From NCBI GenBank assembly GCA_016763115.1, contig JAESUL010000207.1, forward strand, positions 1-14,926: 14,926 nt of DNA. The letters run 5' to 3'. Positions 8,380 to 14,926 of the stretch are shown piece by piece. Positions within the stretch are counted from its first letter, which is position 1. Every line of letters starts with the position of its first letter. The notes under the pieces were generated by a model. It was given only the letters and a program-made list of their open reading frames with translations, was not told the origin of the DNA and did not search any database. The DNA comes from Phycisphaerales bacterium. Its GTDB lineage: Bacteria; Planctomycetota; Phycisphaerae; Phycisphaerales; UBA1924. Position numbers and translations under genes: made by a program.

Positions 8380-8551
8380 CCGGGCGATTTGCGGCATGTC
8401 CCCGACACCCGCAATCGCCGGATTGATAAAGAAGAGGTTGGATGCGTGCAGCCTCTCGGCTTTGGGCTGCACGCGTGCGTATCGGTTCTCGAACGCATCA
8501 TTGGTCCATAACCCGCGCGATCAGCACGATTCTTGGTATGGGATCCATACC
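8380..8551 (+). promoter_or_regulatory. Hairpin-rich structured region upstream of the peroxidase (candidate RNA leader or small RNA)
   Basis: The 374-bp gap 8220-8593 has no credible gene but contains four consecutive inverted repeats. P1 is 8383-8394 with 8409-8419 (11 bp, one bulged U, extendable by CC/GG at 8380-8381 and 8420-8421). P2 is GCGTGCAGCC 8444-8453 with GGCTGCACGC 8465-8474, a perfect 10 bp. P3 is 8475-8484 with 8490-8498, 9 bp with one bulged A and one G-U. P4 is GGTATGG 8535-8541 with CCATACC 8545-8551. ACGCATC (8493-8499) can alternatively pair with GATGCGT (8441-8447), which would break P2 and P3. A weak promoter-like pair, TTACAG (8318) and TATTGT (8341) with 17-bp spacing, would start a leader near 8353. 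P4 could also be a DNA operator. I recognise no known riboswitch class. The structure is seen directly; function is inference. Confidence 0.45.
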
Positions 8552-8593
8552 CGAGATCACCATCGGCGCGGGCAACGAAAGTGAGAAAATCCC

Positions 8594-10438
8594 ATGAGTG
8601 GGTACCAGATCCGTTTCTCCCCGATCGCCCTTGGCATCGTCAAGATTGTCCCTCTGCTCGCCCTCGGTGCCGCAGGATCGCAATCATTCGCCCAAGCGCT
8701 CCCCCCGGTCCCATTCCCCGCCGAAAACCCGTTCACCCAAGAGAAATCCGACCTTGGCAAGATCCTCTTCTGGGATGAACAACTCTCCAGCGACAACACC
8801 ATGTCGTGCGGCTCGTGCCATCAACCCACCGTGGGAGGCACCGATGAACGCCGAGGCACCAACCCCGGACCCGACGGAATCTTCCTCACCGCTGACGACA
8901 TCATCGGCTCGCCCGGTGTTCTCTTCCAAACCGCAAACGATGATTACTTCGACTCGGACCTCTTTGCACTGCTCCCCCAGGTCACCGGACGCCAAGCACC
9001 ACCGTCTATCATGGCGATGTACGCTCCAGAACTCTTCTGGGACGGACGCGCGGGATCAACCTTCTTTGATCCCATTACCGGCGAAGAACTCGTTTCCTCT
9101 GGCGGAGCCCTCGAAAACCAGGCGGTCGGTCCACCGGCATCGGGCGCTGAAATGGCTCACCAAGACCGCAACTGGTCACAGATCGTCGATAAAATGACCG
9201 GCGCACGCCCCTTGGCCCTCGCGAGCAATCTCCCCGCAGACATGGACGCCGTCCTCGCCCTCGGGCTGACCTACCCCGAGCTCTTCGAGCGTGCCTTCGG
9301 CGATGACGAAGTCACCGCAGGGCGCATCGGCATGGCCATCGCAACCTACGAGCGAACACTCCTCCCCGATCAATCCCCCTTCGACCTCTTTACCGCGGGC
9401 AATACCAACGCGATGACCGTCGCGCAACTCGCCGGGCTCAACTCATTCCGCGTCTCCGCGTGCAACTTCTGCCACTCGGGCTCACAGTTCACGGACAACT
9501 TCTTCCACAACATCGGCGTCCGACCGATCGCCGAAGACCTCGGACGATTCAATGTCACCAACAACCCCTCCGATCGAGGCCGCTTCAAAACACCCTCGCT
9601 CCGCAACACCGGGCTCCGTGATCGGTACATGCACAACGGGCAGCAAAACACCCTCGGCGAAGTGTTCGATTTCTACGCCCATCGCAACGGGCAGGCCCCA
9701 TTCCCCCAGAACCTCAGCCCGTTTTTCCAGGCCCCCATCGCATTCAACCCGGCAACAGAAGCCAATATCATCGACTTCCTCGTCAACGGGCTCACCGATC
9801 CACGCGTGCTCACCGAAACCTTCCCCTTTAATCGCCCCACGCTCTATGCAGAACTCCCTGCCCCCAACCCAATAGTCACCGGCGCTGGAACCGTGGGCAG
9901 CTCGGGCTTCGTCCCCAACATGGTCGCCGTCTGCCCGCCAAACCTCGGCAACGATGGATTCAAGATCGGGCTCAACAACGCACTGGGCGGAGCAACCGCC
10001 ACGGTCGCCCTCTCAACATCCGCCCCAATCGGTGGCATCGTCGCCCAAGATAATGTCCTCGGCCCGATCCTCCTCGAAGGTACCGGTGACGGCGTGGGGT
10101 ACGGCACCATGCTCTGGCCCATCTCCAACAACCCCGCGCTCGAAGGACAAACCTTCTATATGCAGTGGTTGATCTCTGATCCCAACGCCGCCGGCGGCAT
10201 CGCACGCTCGGCAATCGCCGAGTTCACCCCCTTCTGCACCATGAACGGACAGTGCGTCAATACCTGCCCCGCAGACCTCGCACCACCGGTCGATGTACTC
10301 AATCTCCAAGATATCTTCGCGTACCTCGCGTTGTTCAACTCCCAAGATGCGGACGCCGACCTCGCCTCACCATTCGGGGTATTCAACCTCCAAGATATCT
10401 TCGCCTACCTGGCTTCATACAACGCGGGCTGTCCATAA
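8594..10438 (+). CDS. Exported di-heme cytochrome c peroxidase family protein with C-terminal GC-type dockerin
   Basis: A 614-residue secreted protein. Residues 1 to about 35 form a signal peptide (hydrophobic IVPLLALGAAG, likely cleavage near SFAQA). Two c-type heme sites are present: CGSCH (72-76) and CNFCH (290-294). GRFKTPSLRNTGLRDRYMHN (329-348) is the conserved segment of bacterial CcpA/MauG-like peroxidases and supplies a candidate distal Met ligand (M346). Family members use electrons from cytochrome c to reduce hydrogen peroxide, or oxidise other substrates. Residues about 425-550 are a beta-rich spacer of unclear fold. The C-terminus (558-614) has two NLQDIFAYLA repeats bracketed by C558 and C613, the GC-type dockerin module, implying attachment to a surface or extracellular partner. 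The ATG at 8594 is followed by a good signal peptide; upstream purines are weak. A strong terminator follows 30 bp after the stop. The exact substrate is unknown. Confidence 0.93.
   Translation: MSGYQIRFSPIALGIVKIVPLLALGAAGSQSFAQALPPVPFPAENPFTQEKSDLGKILFWDEQLSSDNTMSCGSCHQPTVGGTDERRGTNPGPDGIFLTADDIIGSPGVLFQTANDDYFDSDLFALLPQVTGRQAPPSIMAMYAPELFWDGRAGSTFFDPITGEELVSSGGALENQAVGPPASGAEMAHQDRNWSQIVDKMTGARPLALASNLPADMDAVLALGLTYPELFERAFGDDEVTAGRIGMAIATYERTLLPDQSPFDLFTAGNTNAMTVAQLAGLNSFRVSACNFCHSGSQFTDNFFHNIGVRPIAEDLGRFNVTNNPSDRGRFKTPSLRNTGLRDRYMHNGQQNTLGEVFDFYAHRNGQAPFPQNLSPFFQAPIAFNPATEANIIDFLVNGLTDPRVLTETFPFNRPTLYAELPAPNPIVTGAGTVGSSGFVPNMVAVCPPNLGNDGFKIGLNNALGGATATVALSTSAPIGGIVAQDNVLGPILLEGTGDGVGYGTMLWPISNNPALEGQTFYMQWLISDPNAAGGIARSAIAEFTPFCTMNGQCVNTCPADLAPPVDVLNLQDIFAYLALFNSQDADADLASPFGVFNLQDIFAYLASYNAGCP
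10301..10329 (+). repeat. 29-bp inverted repeat, copy 1 (dockerin repeat of the peroxidase gene)
   Basis: These 29 bases encode NLQDIFAYL plus flanking codons and are the exact reverse complement of 10705-10733 in the convergent gene. A related, diverged copy lies within the same gene at about 10387-10413. Confidence 0.85.
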
Positions 10439-10468
10439 TCCGACCCGCCTCAAACTCCCAACCCCAAC

Positions 10469-10498
10469 GCCCCGAGCACTCCCGCTCGGGGCTTTTTT
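10469..10498 (+). terminator. Rho-independent terminator of the peroxidase gene
   Basis: GCCCCGAGC (10469-10477) pairs perfectly with GCTCGGGGC (10484-10492) across a 6-base loop, directly followed by six T (10493-10498). The GC-rich stem and T-run are textbook. It ends the + strand unit just before the convergent - strand genes. Confidence 0.92.
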
Positions 10499-10532
10499 AA
10501 CTTCACCCCCACCACCAATCGGGGCAAGGCGC

Positions 10533-10568
10533 AAAATAACGCCCGAACCAAATTGGCGCGGGCGTTAT
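10533..10568 (-). terminator. Rho-independent terminator of the minus-strand dockerin operon
   Basis: Read on the - strand, ATAACGCCCG (10568-10559) pairs perfectly with CGGGCGTTAT (10545-10536), and the following bases give a TTTT run (10536-10533). The loop is 13 bases. It starts 28 bp beyond the stop of the small dockerin gene. The T-run is short, so efficiency may be moderate. With the + strand terminator, it insulates the two convergent units. Confidence 0.7.
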
Positions 10569-10595
10569 ACAGATCAACTCAAACAGCGTAATCGC

Positions 10596-11027
10596 TTATG
10601 GACAACCCGCGTTGAAGAGTGCGAGGTACGCGAAGATGTCTTGAAGGTTCAGCGTGCCGAACGGCGAAGCAAGGTCCGCTGCAGGATCACTGCTGTTAAA
10701 CAATGCGAGGTACGCGAAGATATCTTGGAGATTCAGCACACCCAATGGCTCGGCCAAATCCGCAGCACACACCACAGAAGGAACCGTTGCCCAGAACCCG
10801 CCGGTCAACTCGAATGACCCGCCAACCATTGTTGACCCCGCATCGGGCTGCCCGATGGTCCCGCTGAGCGAGAACGATCCACCGGTTGCGCCAACGATTC
10901 CGCCGCCATCAATCGTATAAGACACCATCTCGAAACTCCCACCCATCGCTCCGCCAGCAAAGGCGCTTGAACCCATCAGGGTCATCGTTGCGGCAAGTGA
11001 AACACCGATCATCTTTGCATTGTTCAT
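10596..11027 (-). CDS. Small secreted GC-type dockerin protein with GGSF/GTIGQPDAG repeats
   Basis: A 143-residue exported protein. Residues 1-24 are a signal peptide (MIGVSLAATMTLMGSSAFA). The middle (25-80) is glycine-rich with three GGSF elements (29-32, 49-52, 69-72) and GTIGQPDAG (56-64), ending in LTGGFWA. I know this repeat style from many planctomycete secreted proteins of unknown role. The C-terminus (87-143) is a GC-type dockerin: C87, two NLQDIFAYLALFN repeats and a terminal NAGCP. The ATG at 11027 is chosen because it places the signal peptide at the N-terminus and a GGAG lies 12 bases upstream; the ATG at 11045 adds six residues without a ribosome-binding site. It starts 46 bp after the FG-GAP gene stop on the same strand and is probably its operon partner. 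It may be a cell-surface or matrix component; no enzyme motif is visible. Confidence 0.88.
   Translation of the reverse strand: MNNAKMIGVSLAATMTLMGSSAFAGGAMGGSFEMVSYTIDGGGIVGATGGSFSLSGTIGQPDAGSTMVGGSFELTGGFWATVPSVVCAADLAEPLGVLNLQDIFAYLALFNSSDPAADLASPFGTLNLQDIFAYLALFNAGCP
10705..10733 (-). repeat. 29-bp inverted repeat, copy 2 (dockerin repeat of the small secreted protein)
   Basis: Exact reverse complement of 10301-10329. It encodes NLQDIFAYL in the small dockerin protein; a second, slightly diverged copy lies at about 10621-10650 in the same gene. Confidence 0.85.
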
Positions 11028-11073
11028 GATTACTTTACACTCCATTCAAGGTCTGTTTCATTCGTGAAGATAC

Positions 11074-12873
11074 TTACGGCCCAACAGCGGCACCCTTTGG
11101 TGAGATTGCTGAACTCCCGCTGTTGCTCACTGTCTTGCGAGGTTGCTGATTCGCCATACGCCACAGGGCGACAACATCGCTCATATCGATGACAAAGTCA
11201 CCATCTATATCCATTCTCTCTTGCCCGGGCTTGATTGATTGCCCAGACTTTGTCCGTGCGAGCAGGGCGAGGACAACATCGTTGAGATCAACCCTCCCGT
11301 TCCCATTGGCATCACCCATCAAACTCATCGGATAGAGCGTCCAAAGATCACCACTCGGGGCATTGGTGTAGTTGCGATCAGTGCCATCGTTGAACTCGAC
11401 GAGCATCGAATCCGCCTGGGTTTCGAGTCCAAGCCCGAAGTGCATCACCTGCTCGTCGGCAACCTTGTAGTTCACCCCCGCGCGAGACTCACGCAACTGT
11501 GTCTTACCACCTGTAGTCACCGAGACCATCGTGCCCAGTGCATAAAGATTGGTGTCCTTGCCAACAGTGCGGAACCGGACCCAGTTATTCAAAGCCGCAT
11601 CGGGTGAGTTGTTGATGTACAACTTGAGCGTGCTGTTGTTCTCGCACACCAGCATGTCCAGATCGTTGTCGCCGTCGATGTCCGCGACCGCCACACAAAA
11701 TGACCAATCCGCGATATCCACACCCGCCGCCTGCGCCTCATCGACCATCGGCCAACTCGCTAAAGGAGCCCCTCTGAAGAGCCGATTCGCACTCATCATC
11801 GAGTTCACATAGATATCAAGGTAGGAATCATTGTCGAAGTCGGCCATGACCGTACCCCAAGCGAACCCTGCCCCGATCGTTCCTGAAGCAGCTGTCTGGT
11901 CAACAAACGCACCCGCGCCATCAGAAACCATCAGGAAGTTTCCATCGCCCGGCGAGTTGGTCAGGTACATGTCAAAGAACCCGTCAAAGTTCACATCACC
12001 AACCGCGATACCCATGCAATCCATACTCAGCAGCGTGTTGGTTGCGACAGACACCTCGGTGAATACACCCCCGTCATTTCGGTACATCCGGTTTGTCCAC
12101 GAGGTCCCAGCAGAACTCCCACGGTCTGTTCCTAGATAGATGTCGTCATCACCGTCATGATCATAATCAAAGAACGAAGGCACCAATGTTGGGTAATCCT
12201 CGGAATCAACATTCAACGCCACCGCAACATCCGTAAATGTCCCGTCGCCATTATTGTGGAACAAGAAGTTGGTTTGCAGGTCCCCACCTGTCAATGTACG
12301 CACCGAGTAGTACAGGTCAATGTTCCCGTCCTGGTTGTAATCACCCCACGCAGCCGCCATCCCACGGCACACACTTTCAAGGCCCGAAGCCGCCGTCACA
12401 TCCGTAAATGTGAACCCGCCATCATTCCGGTAGAGCCTGCTGGGATGGTTGTCCGCAGCACTGCTGTACGAACCAATGAAAATATCCAGATCCCCGTCAT
12501 TGTCATAATCGACCGTGCTGACCCCAGATGGCTTGAACATCAACCCCATGCCCGTTGTCAGTGATCGATTCGTGAAGTTGCCCGTGCCATCATTCTCGTA
12601 GACACCGATCTGCCCGCTTGCTGCGCCGACCACAACGATGTCCACATCGCCGTCATTGTCCATGTCGCTGAGCGCGAACCCCGAGCCCCACCCATTGCCC
12701 ACGATCGTACCAAGTGGATAATTCACCCCACGAGCCACCGCCTCGTCTGTAAACGACAATGGACTCGACGCCAATACACCACCCGCACAAAGCCCAATCA
12801 CACCCGCAGCCAAGCAAACGCTCCGGGTTCTCAAAGAGCCCTGAACTGGGTGTACATATCGTTTATTTCTCAT
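11074..12873 (-). CDS. Secreted FG-GAP/VCBS repeat protein with ASPIC/UnbV domain and C-terminal dockerin
   Basis: A 599-residue exported protein predicted to fold as a beta-propeller. A signal peptide spans about 1-36 (basic start, then VCLAAGVIGLCAGGVLA). Seven FG-GAP-type calcium loops follow: DMDNDGDVD (70-78), DYDNDGDLD (122-130), DYNQDGNID (178-186), DYDHDGDDD (236-244), DVNFDGFFD (293-301), DFDNDSYLD (345-353) and DIDGDNDLD (398-406). Residues about 430-504 match the ASPIC/UnbV pattern (NNWVRFRTVG, GGKTQLRESRAG, HFGLGLE). A conventional type I-like dockerin has calcium segments DANGNGRVDLND (521-532) and DIDGDFVIDMSD (555-566), then a short tail. The ATG at 12873 is chosen because AGAGGA lies 6 bases upstream and the signal peptide begins there; longer starts at 12897 and 12972 lack this support. 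No catalytic residues are evident; adhesion or scaffold roles are likely. It is first gene of a two-gene unit. Confidence 0.92.
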   Translation of the reverse strand: MRNKRYVHPVQGSLRTRSVCLAAGVIGLCAGGVLASSPLSFTDEAVARGVNYPLGTIVGNGWGSGFALSDMDNDGDVDIVVVGAASGQIGVYENDGTGNFTNRSLTTGMGLMFKPSGVSTVDYDNDGDLDIFIGSYSSAADNHPSRLYRNDGGFTFTDVTAASGLESVCRGMAAAWGDYNQDGNIDLYYSVRTLTGGDLQTNFLFHNNGDGTFTDVAVALNVDSEDYPTLVPSFFDYDHDGDDDIYLGTDRGSSAGTSWTNRMYRNDGGVFTEVSVATNTLLSMDCMGIAVGDVNFDGFFDMYLTNSPGDGNFLMVSDGAGAFVDQTAASGTIGAGFAWGTVMADFDNDSYLDIYVNSMMSANRLFRGAPLASWPMVDEAQAAGVDIADWSFCVAVADIDGDNDLDMLVCENNSTLKLYINNSPDAALNNWVRFRTVGKDTNLYALGTMVSVTTGGKTQLRESRAGVNYKVADEQVMHFGLGLETQADSMLVEFNDGTDRNYTNAPSGDLWTLYPMSLMGDANGNGRVDLNDVVLALLARTKSGQSIKPGQERMDIDGDFVIDMSDVVALWRMANQQPRKTVSNSGSSAISPKGAAVGP

Positions 12874-12879
12874 GATTCT

Positions 12880-12885
12880 TCCTCT
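12880..12885 (-). promoter_or_regulatory. Ribosome-binding site deciding the FG-GAP protein start
   Basis: On the - strand AGAGGA lies 6 bases before the ATG at 12873. The alternative starts at 12897 and 12972 have no comparable site, so this fixes the start. Confidence 0.7.
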
Positions 12886-12951
12886 TTCCAATTTCATGCA
12901 CCGGCCGCCCTTGCACCAAACTCGGAACAACCCTCTCCACGGCATGGCCCA

Positions 12952-12980
12952 AGTATACACGAAATCACCCATCCAACCAA
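12952..12980 (-). promoter_or_regulatory. Possible sigma70-type promoter for the minus-strand dockerin operon
   Basis: Read on the - strand, TTGGTT (12980-12975) and TATACT (12957-12952) are separated by 17 bases. The -10 matches consensus at 5 of 6 positions. A start near 12945 gives a leader of about 72 bases to the ATG at 12873. Found by eye only. Confidence 0.35.
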
Positions 12981-13648
12981 CTCTTCTTCCTTAAGATATG
13001 CGGGAATTATGGCCCTAAATACACCGATTCGCTAGGTCTCAGTACCGATAATTCATCACGGTTTCCATAAAAACCAAAAATGAAAACCAAGAAAAAGTGC
13101 AGGACGCAGTCCGAGCCAACAATGCGGCAAATCACCGGACTATGGGCAATACTGGGCATACCGCCTATTCGCTTATCCTCGTGTCGCTTCGCTCTGTCGG
13201 CCAAAACGCCCGCTTTGTTTCGGTCTCTTTGCCTCTTCATGGGATCCTTCTTCATTTCCCCACGAATGATGCGTTGTCCAAGCAACTCGATTCTTGGATG
13301 ACCTTGGCACGCTTCGAACAAGAACGAGCCAAGACAACTTGGGGATTCGTACACAACCAGCCCTCGTGGGACTTGGAAAAATCGATCAATGAGATCGATG
13401 CGCGATCCCTGTACACAGAAAGCCAATCGTGTCGATTGGGGGCGGACAGACCAATGGGTGGAAACAACAAGACAACCGAGCAGCGAGGCGATCTCACCGG
13501 GATCACCCCGCCCCTGCAGACACAGATGCTCGGCTGTATTGGGTCTGACGCCGGGTGGGTGCCCCGCAAAAAGCCCGCCCCCAATCGACATCGAATCAAA
13601 CGCCAGCAGGTTGGATCGTCATCGTCCCCAAACCAGCCTGTTGTCGCC
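12981..13648. other. Intergenic stretch without a defensible gene
   Basis: Upstream of the minus operon promoter the DNA changes character: third-position C bias disappears and overlapping ORFs occur on both strands (for example 13097-13663 + and 13007-13591 -), none with a recognisable motif, signal peptide, ribosome-binding site or codon use like the neighbours. I see no tRNA, IS end or repeat array. Because a + strand terminator follows at 13714-13753, part of this stretch may be transcribed rightwards. Confidence 0.5.
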
Positions 13649-13753
13649 CCCGGCGGGGTGTAATACCCCGTCGGGATTTCGAGAGGGGAGCAGCCAGAAA
13701 TGGCTGTGACCAGAATCGGGCACGGAGAGCGAGAACTCCGTGCCTGATTTTTT
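13649..13753 (+). ncRNA. Candidate 3' end of an unidentified structured RNA (three hairpins)
   Basis: Three hairpins lie in close succession. H1 is 13649-13659 with 13665-13675, 11 bp with one G-U and a 5-base loop GTAAT. H2 is CAGCCA (13691-13696) and TGGCTG (13701-13706) closed by a GAAA tetraloop, a loop favoured in folded RNAs. H3 is the terminator at 13714-13753. H1 and H2 are separated by 15 bases, H2 and H3 by 7. No + strand gene that I trust precedes them, so they may be the end of a small RNA or the 3' UTR of an unrecognised gene. I do not recognise the family: tmRNA, RNase P, SRP RNA and 6S features are absent. The 5' end cannot be placed. Confidence 0.35.
13714..13753 (+). terminator. 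Strong orphan Rho-independent terminator
   Basis: AATCGGGCACGGAG (13714-13727) pairs with CTCCGTGCCTGATT (13736-13749) through 14 bp including one G-U, with an 8-base loop and a T-run at 13748-13753. There is no T-run on the other strand, so it acts rightwards. No confident + strand gene lies upstream. Confidence 0.8.
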
Positions 13754-13823
13754 ATCCTCTCATTTTTATACCATCGTTCTATTCATCCAGTTGCACCGTG
13801 AAACCATGACCTCCCAAGAAGAC

Positions 13824-14810
13824 TCAAACCCGCATCATCTTTGTCCGCCGACGCACGATGTACACCACCCCCGCAACCCAGACCGTCACCAGCCCCGCAA
13901 AGCTGTAGAACACCGGTGCCCAGATCGCAAACGGGAAAGACGGGATGCCCGCCATCATGGCCGTACTGCCCGCATAGGTGCTTCCCGCACGATCCATTCG
14001 GACCTGCTCGGGGAAACTCTGGACCACCCCGTGCATCTTAAGCCACGCCTCATTGAAATCTGTGGTCCTCATAAACGCCCGCGTGTACACCCAGCTCTGA
14101 TCCGCATACGCCCGCCCATGATCATCCGATACAGGCATTGACAACATCCCGAAGAAACGATCCAGCAAATCCAATGAAAGATCGTCACCCTCATCAATCT
14201 TCTTCCCCTTTCTGTCCTTGAGAATCCATGACCCATCCCCGTTGATCTCGATCGAGGCCTGCTCGATTGATGCTTGCTCAAGCAGAATCCGGTACCCCAT
14301 ATCCGAGCGGATCTCCATCCCCCCGCCCTTGGTTGTGTATTCAAGCCCGAACCGTATATCATCGCCCAACAATACCCGATCCTCTAGATCCCATTCTGTG
14401 GGTGGCGCGATCCACATCACTTGGGTGTAGTCGGGCGTAGCTGTTATATTGCCCGACAAACTCTGCATCATCACCGCCGTTCCCCACACCGCCAACACCG
14501 TCCCCGCCACCGAAAACACCAACACGGACCACGCCGAGATCGCCCCGACGGTTGACCCCCGTGCCCGCAGCAACATCCACCTGGTCATCACCCCGCACTT
14601 GAGCAAATCCGCCCCGCACTCCGGGCACCGATGACCCGCCAAAGTCCCCAGCCGATAGTTGCACGACCCGCACACGCCGTTGTTGTCCCTCGGCAACCCC
14701 GGCGGCGTCGAGAGCGCACGGTACAACACATTGATCGCAACAAACAAAAACACCACAACCATCGACGCCGGGATCACCGGCAACCACGATACAAACATCA
14801 TCCCATACAT
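13824..14810 (-). CDS. Membrane protein with zinc-ribbon (CGSC...CPEC), function unknown
   Basis: A 328-residue integral membrane protein. Likely membrane segments lie at about 5-31, 88-115 and 294-319. Between the first two, on one side of the membrane, is a treble-clef-like zinc ribbon with C47, C50, C62 and C65 (CGSCNYRLG...HRCPECG), a module common in planctomycete membrane proteins of unknown role. Residues about 116-293 form a soluble domain between the last two segments, without catalytic motifs I recognise; it contains an EQASIEQASIE duplication (178-188). The C-terminus is basic (VRRRTKMMRV). The ATG at 14810 is well supported by GGAGGG 6 bases upstream (14822-14817). It begins 44 bp after the stop of another - strand gene, so the two may share a transcript. 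I see no clear terminator after its stop. Confidence 0.8.
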   Translation of the reverse strand: MYGMMFVSWLPVIPASMVVVFLFVAINVLYRALSTPPGLPRDNNGVCGSCNYRLGTLAGHRCPECGADLLKCGVMTRWMLLRARGSTVGAISAWSVLVFSVAGTVLAVWGTAVMMQSLSGNITATPDYTQVMWIAPPTEWDLEDRVLLGDDIRFGLEYTTKGGGMEIRSDMGYRILLEQASIEQASIEINGDGSWILKDRKGKKIDEGDDLSLDLLDRFFGMLSMPVSDDHGRAYADQSWVYTRAFMRTTDFNEAWLKMHGVVQSFPEQVRMDRAGSTYAGSTAMMAGIPSFPFAIWAPVFYSFAGLVTVWVAGVVYIVRRRTKMMRV

Positions 14811-14854
14811 GACGAACCCTCCACACCGACGCGGCGTGCTCAGGTCCTACCCGT

Positions 14855-14926
14855 TCACGAGCCCATGGCTGCGATAATCGCCTCGAGGTCATCGCGCACC
14901 CGGATCGGACGATTGACGACCGAACG
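14855..14926 (-). CDS. C-terminal fragment of an unidentified protein
   Basis: From the window edge the - strand is open for 23 codons, reading RSVVNRPIRVRDDLEAIIAA and then MGS, before a TGA (14857-14855). The sequence looks like a real amphipathic C-terminus rather than a random frame, and the stop sits 44 bp before the start of the zinc-ribbon membrane protein on the same strand. Too short to assign a family. Confidence 0.5.
   Translation of the reverse strand, partial: RSVVNRPIRVRDDLEAIIAAMGS

Noticed and set aside
13007..13591. 194-codon - strand ORF overlapping the same stretch
   Set aside because: Codon use is unlike the neighbours, there is no domain or start signal, and it competes with an ORF on the other strand.
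13097..13663. 188-codon + strand ORF ahead of the orphan terminator
   Set aside because: No recognisable motif, signal peptide or ribosome-binding site. Third-position bias is much weaker than in the neighbouring genes, and its end falls inside hairpin H1. It remains possible but I cannot support it.
13691..13706. Resemblance of the GAAA-capped hairpin to the SRP RNA tip or a group II intron domain V
   Set aside because: The asymmetric internal loop and GGAAGC context of SRP RNA are absent, and the conserved AGC/bulge pattern of domain V is missing. No reverse transcriptase lies nearby.
1..14926. Defence system, CRISPR array, prophage or transposon
   Set aside because: No spaced direct repeats, cas, restriction, toxin, integrase or transposase motifs were seen on either strand.

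Overview
The window most likely comes from a planctomycete of the class Phycisphaerae (inference). Three things point there. Two secreted proteins end in the paired NLQDIFAYLALFN-type dockerin module that ends in NAGCP, which I know as the 'GC-type dockerin' of Phycisphaerales. An FG-GAP/ASPIC protein ends in a conventional dockerin. A membrane protein carries the short CGSC...CPEC zinc ribbon common in this phylum. Third codon positions are strongly C-biased, which creates many long antisense shadow ORFs.

Region 1 (1-8219, + strand) is a surface-polysaccharide export and assembly cluster. It holds the C-terminus of an ABC-2 export permease, a Wzt-like ATPase with a C-terminal glycan-binding domain (overlapping the permease by 11 bp), a 1600-residue fusion protein (sulfotransferase, coiled coil, GT2, GT4, GT2, zinc-ribbon tail), and a tandem methyltransferase overlapping the fusion by 4 bp (ATGA). 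Together they look like machinery that builds, modifies (sulfate, methyl) and exports a cell-surface or secreted glycan. In Wzm/Wzt systems the Wzt C-terminal domain often recognises a modified chain terminus, so a methyltransferase or sulfotransferase next door makes sense (inference).

Region 2 (8220-10498, +) begins with an intergenic stretch holding four strong hairpins. These may form the leader of the next gene, an exported di-heme cytochrome c peroxidase with a C-terminal GC-type dockerin. A textbook Rho-independent terminator closes the unit.

Region 3 (10533-12980, - strand) is a convergent two-gene unit, read from an FG-GAP/ASPIC protein with a conventional dockerin into a small secreted GC-dockerin protein. 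It has its own terminator and a possible promoter. The dockerin-encoding ends of the two converging units share a perfect 29-bp inverted repeat.

Region 4 (about 12981-13823) contains no gene I can defend, but it ends in three consecutive hairpins, the last a strong + strand terminator. This implies an unrecognised + strand transcript. Region 5 (13824-14926, - strand) holds a zinc-ribbon membrane protein and the last 23 codons of an upstream gene.

I saw no CRISPR array, insertion sequence, tRNA or rRNA. The least explained items are the hairpin-rich leader before the peroxidase, the orphan three-hairpin terminator element, and the fusion glycosyltransferase whose tail echoes the neighbouring methyltransferase.
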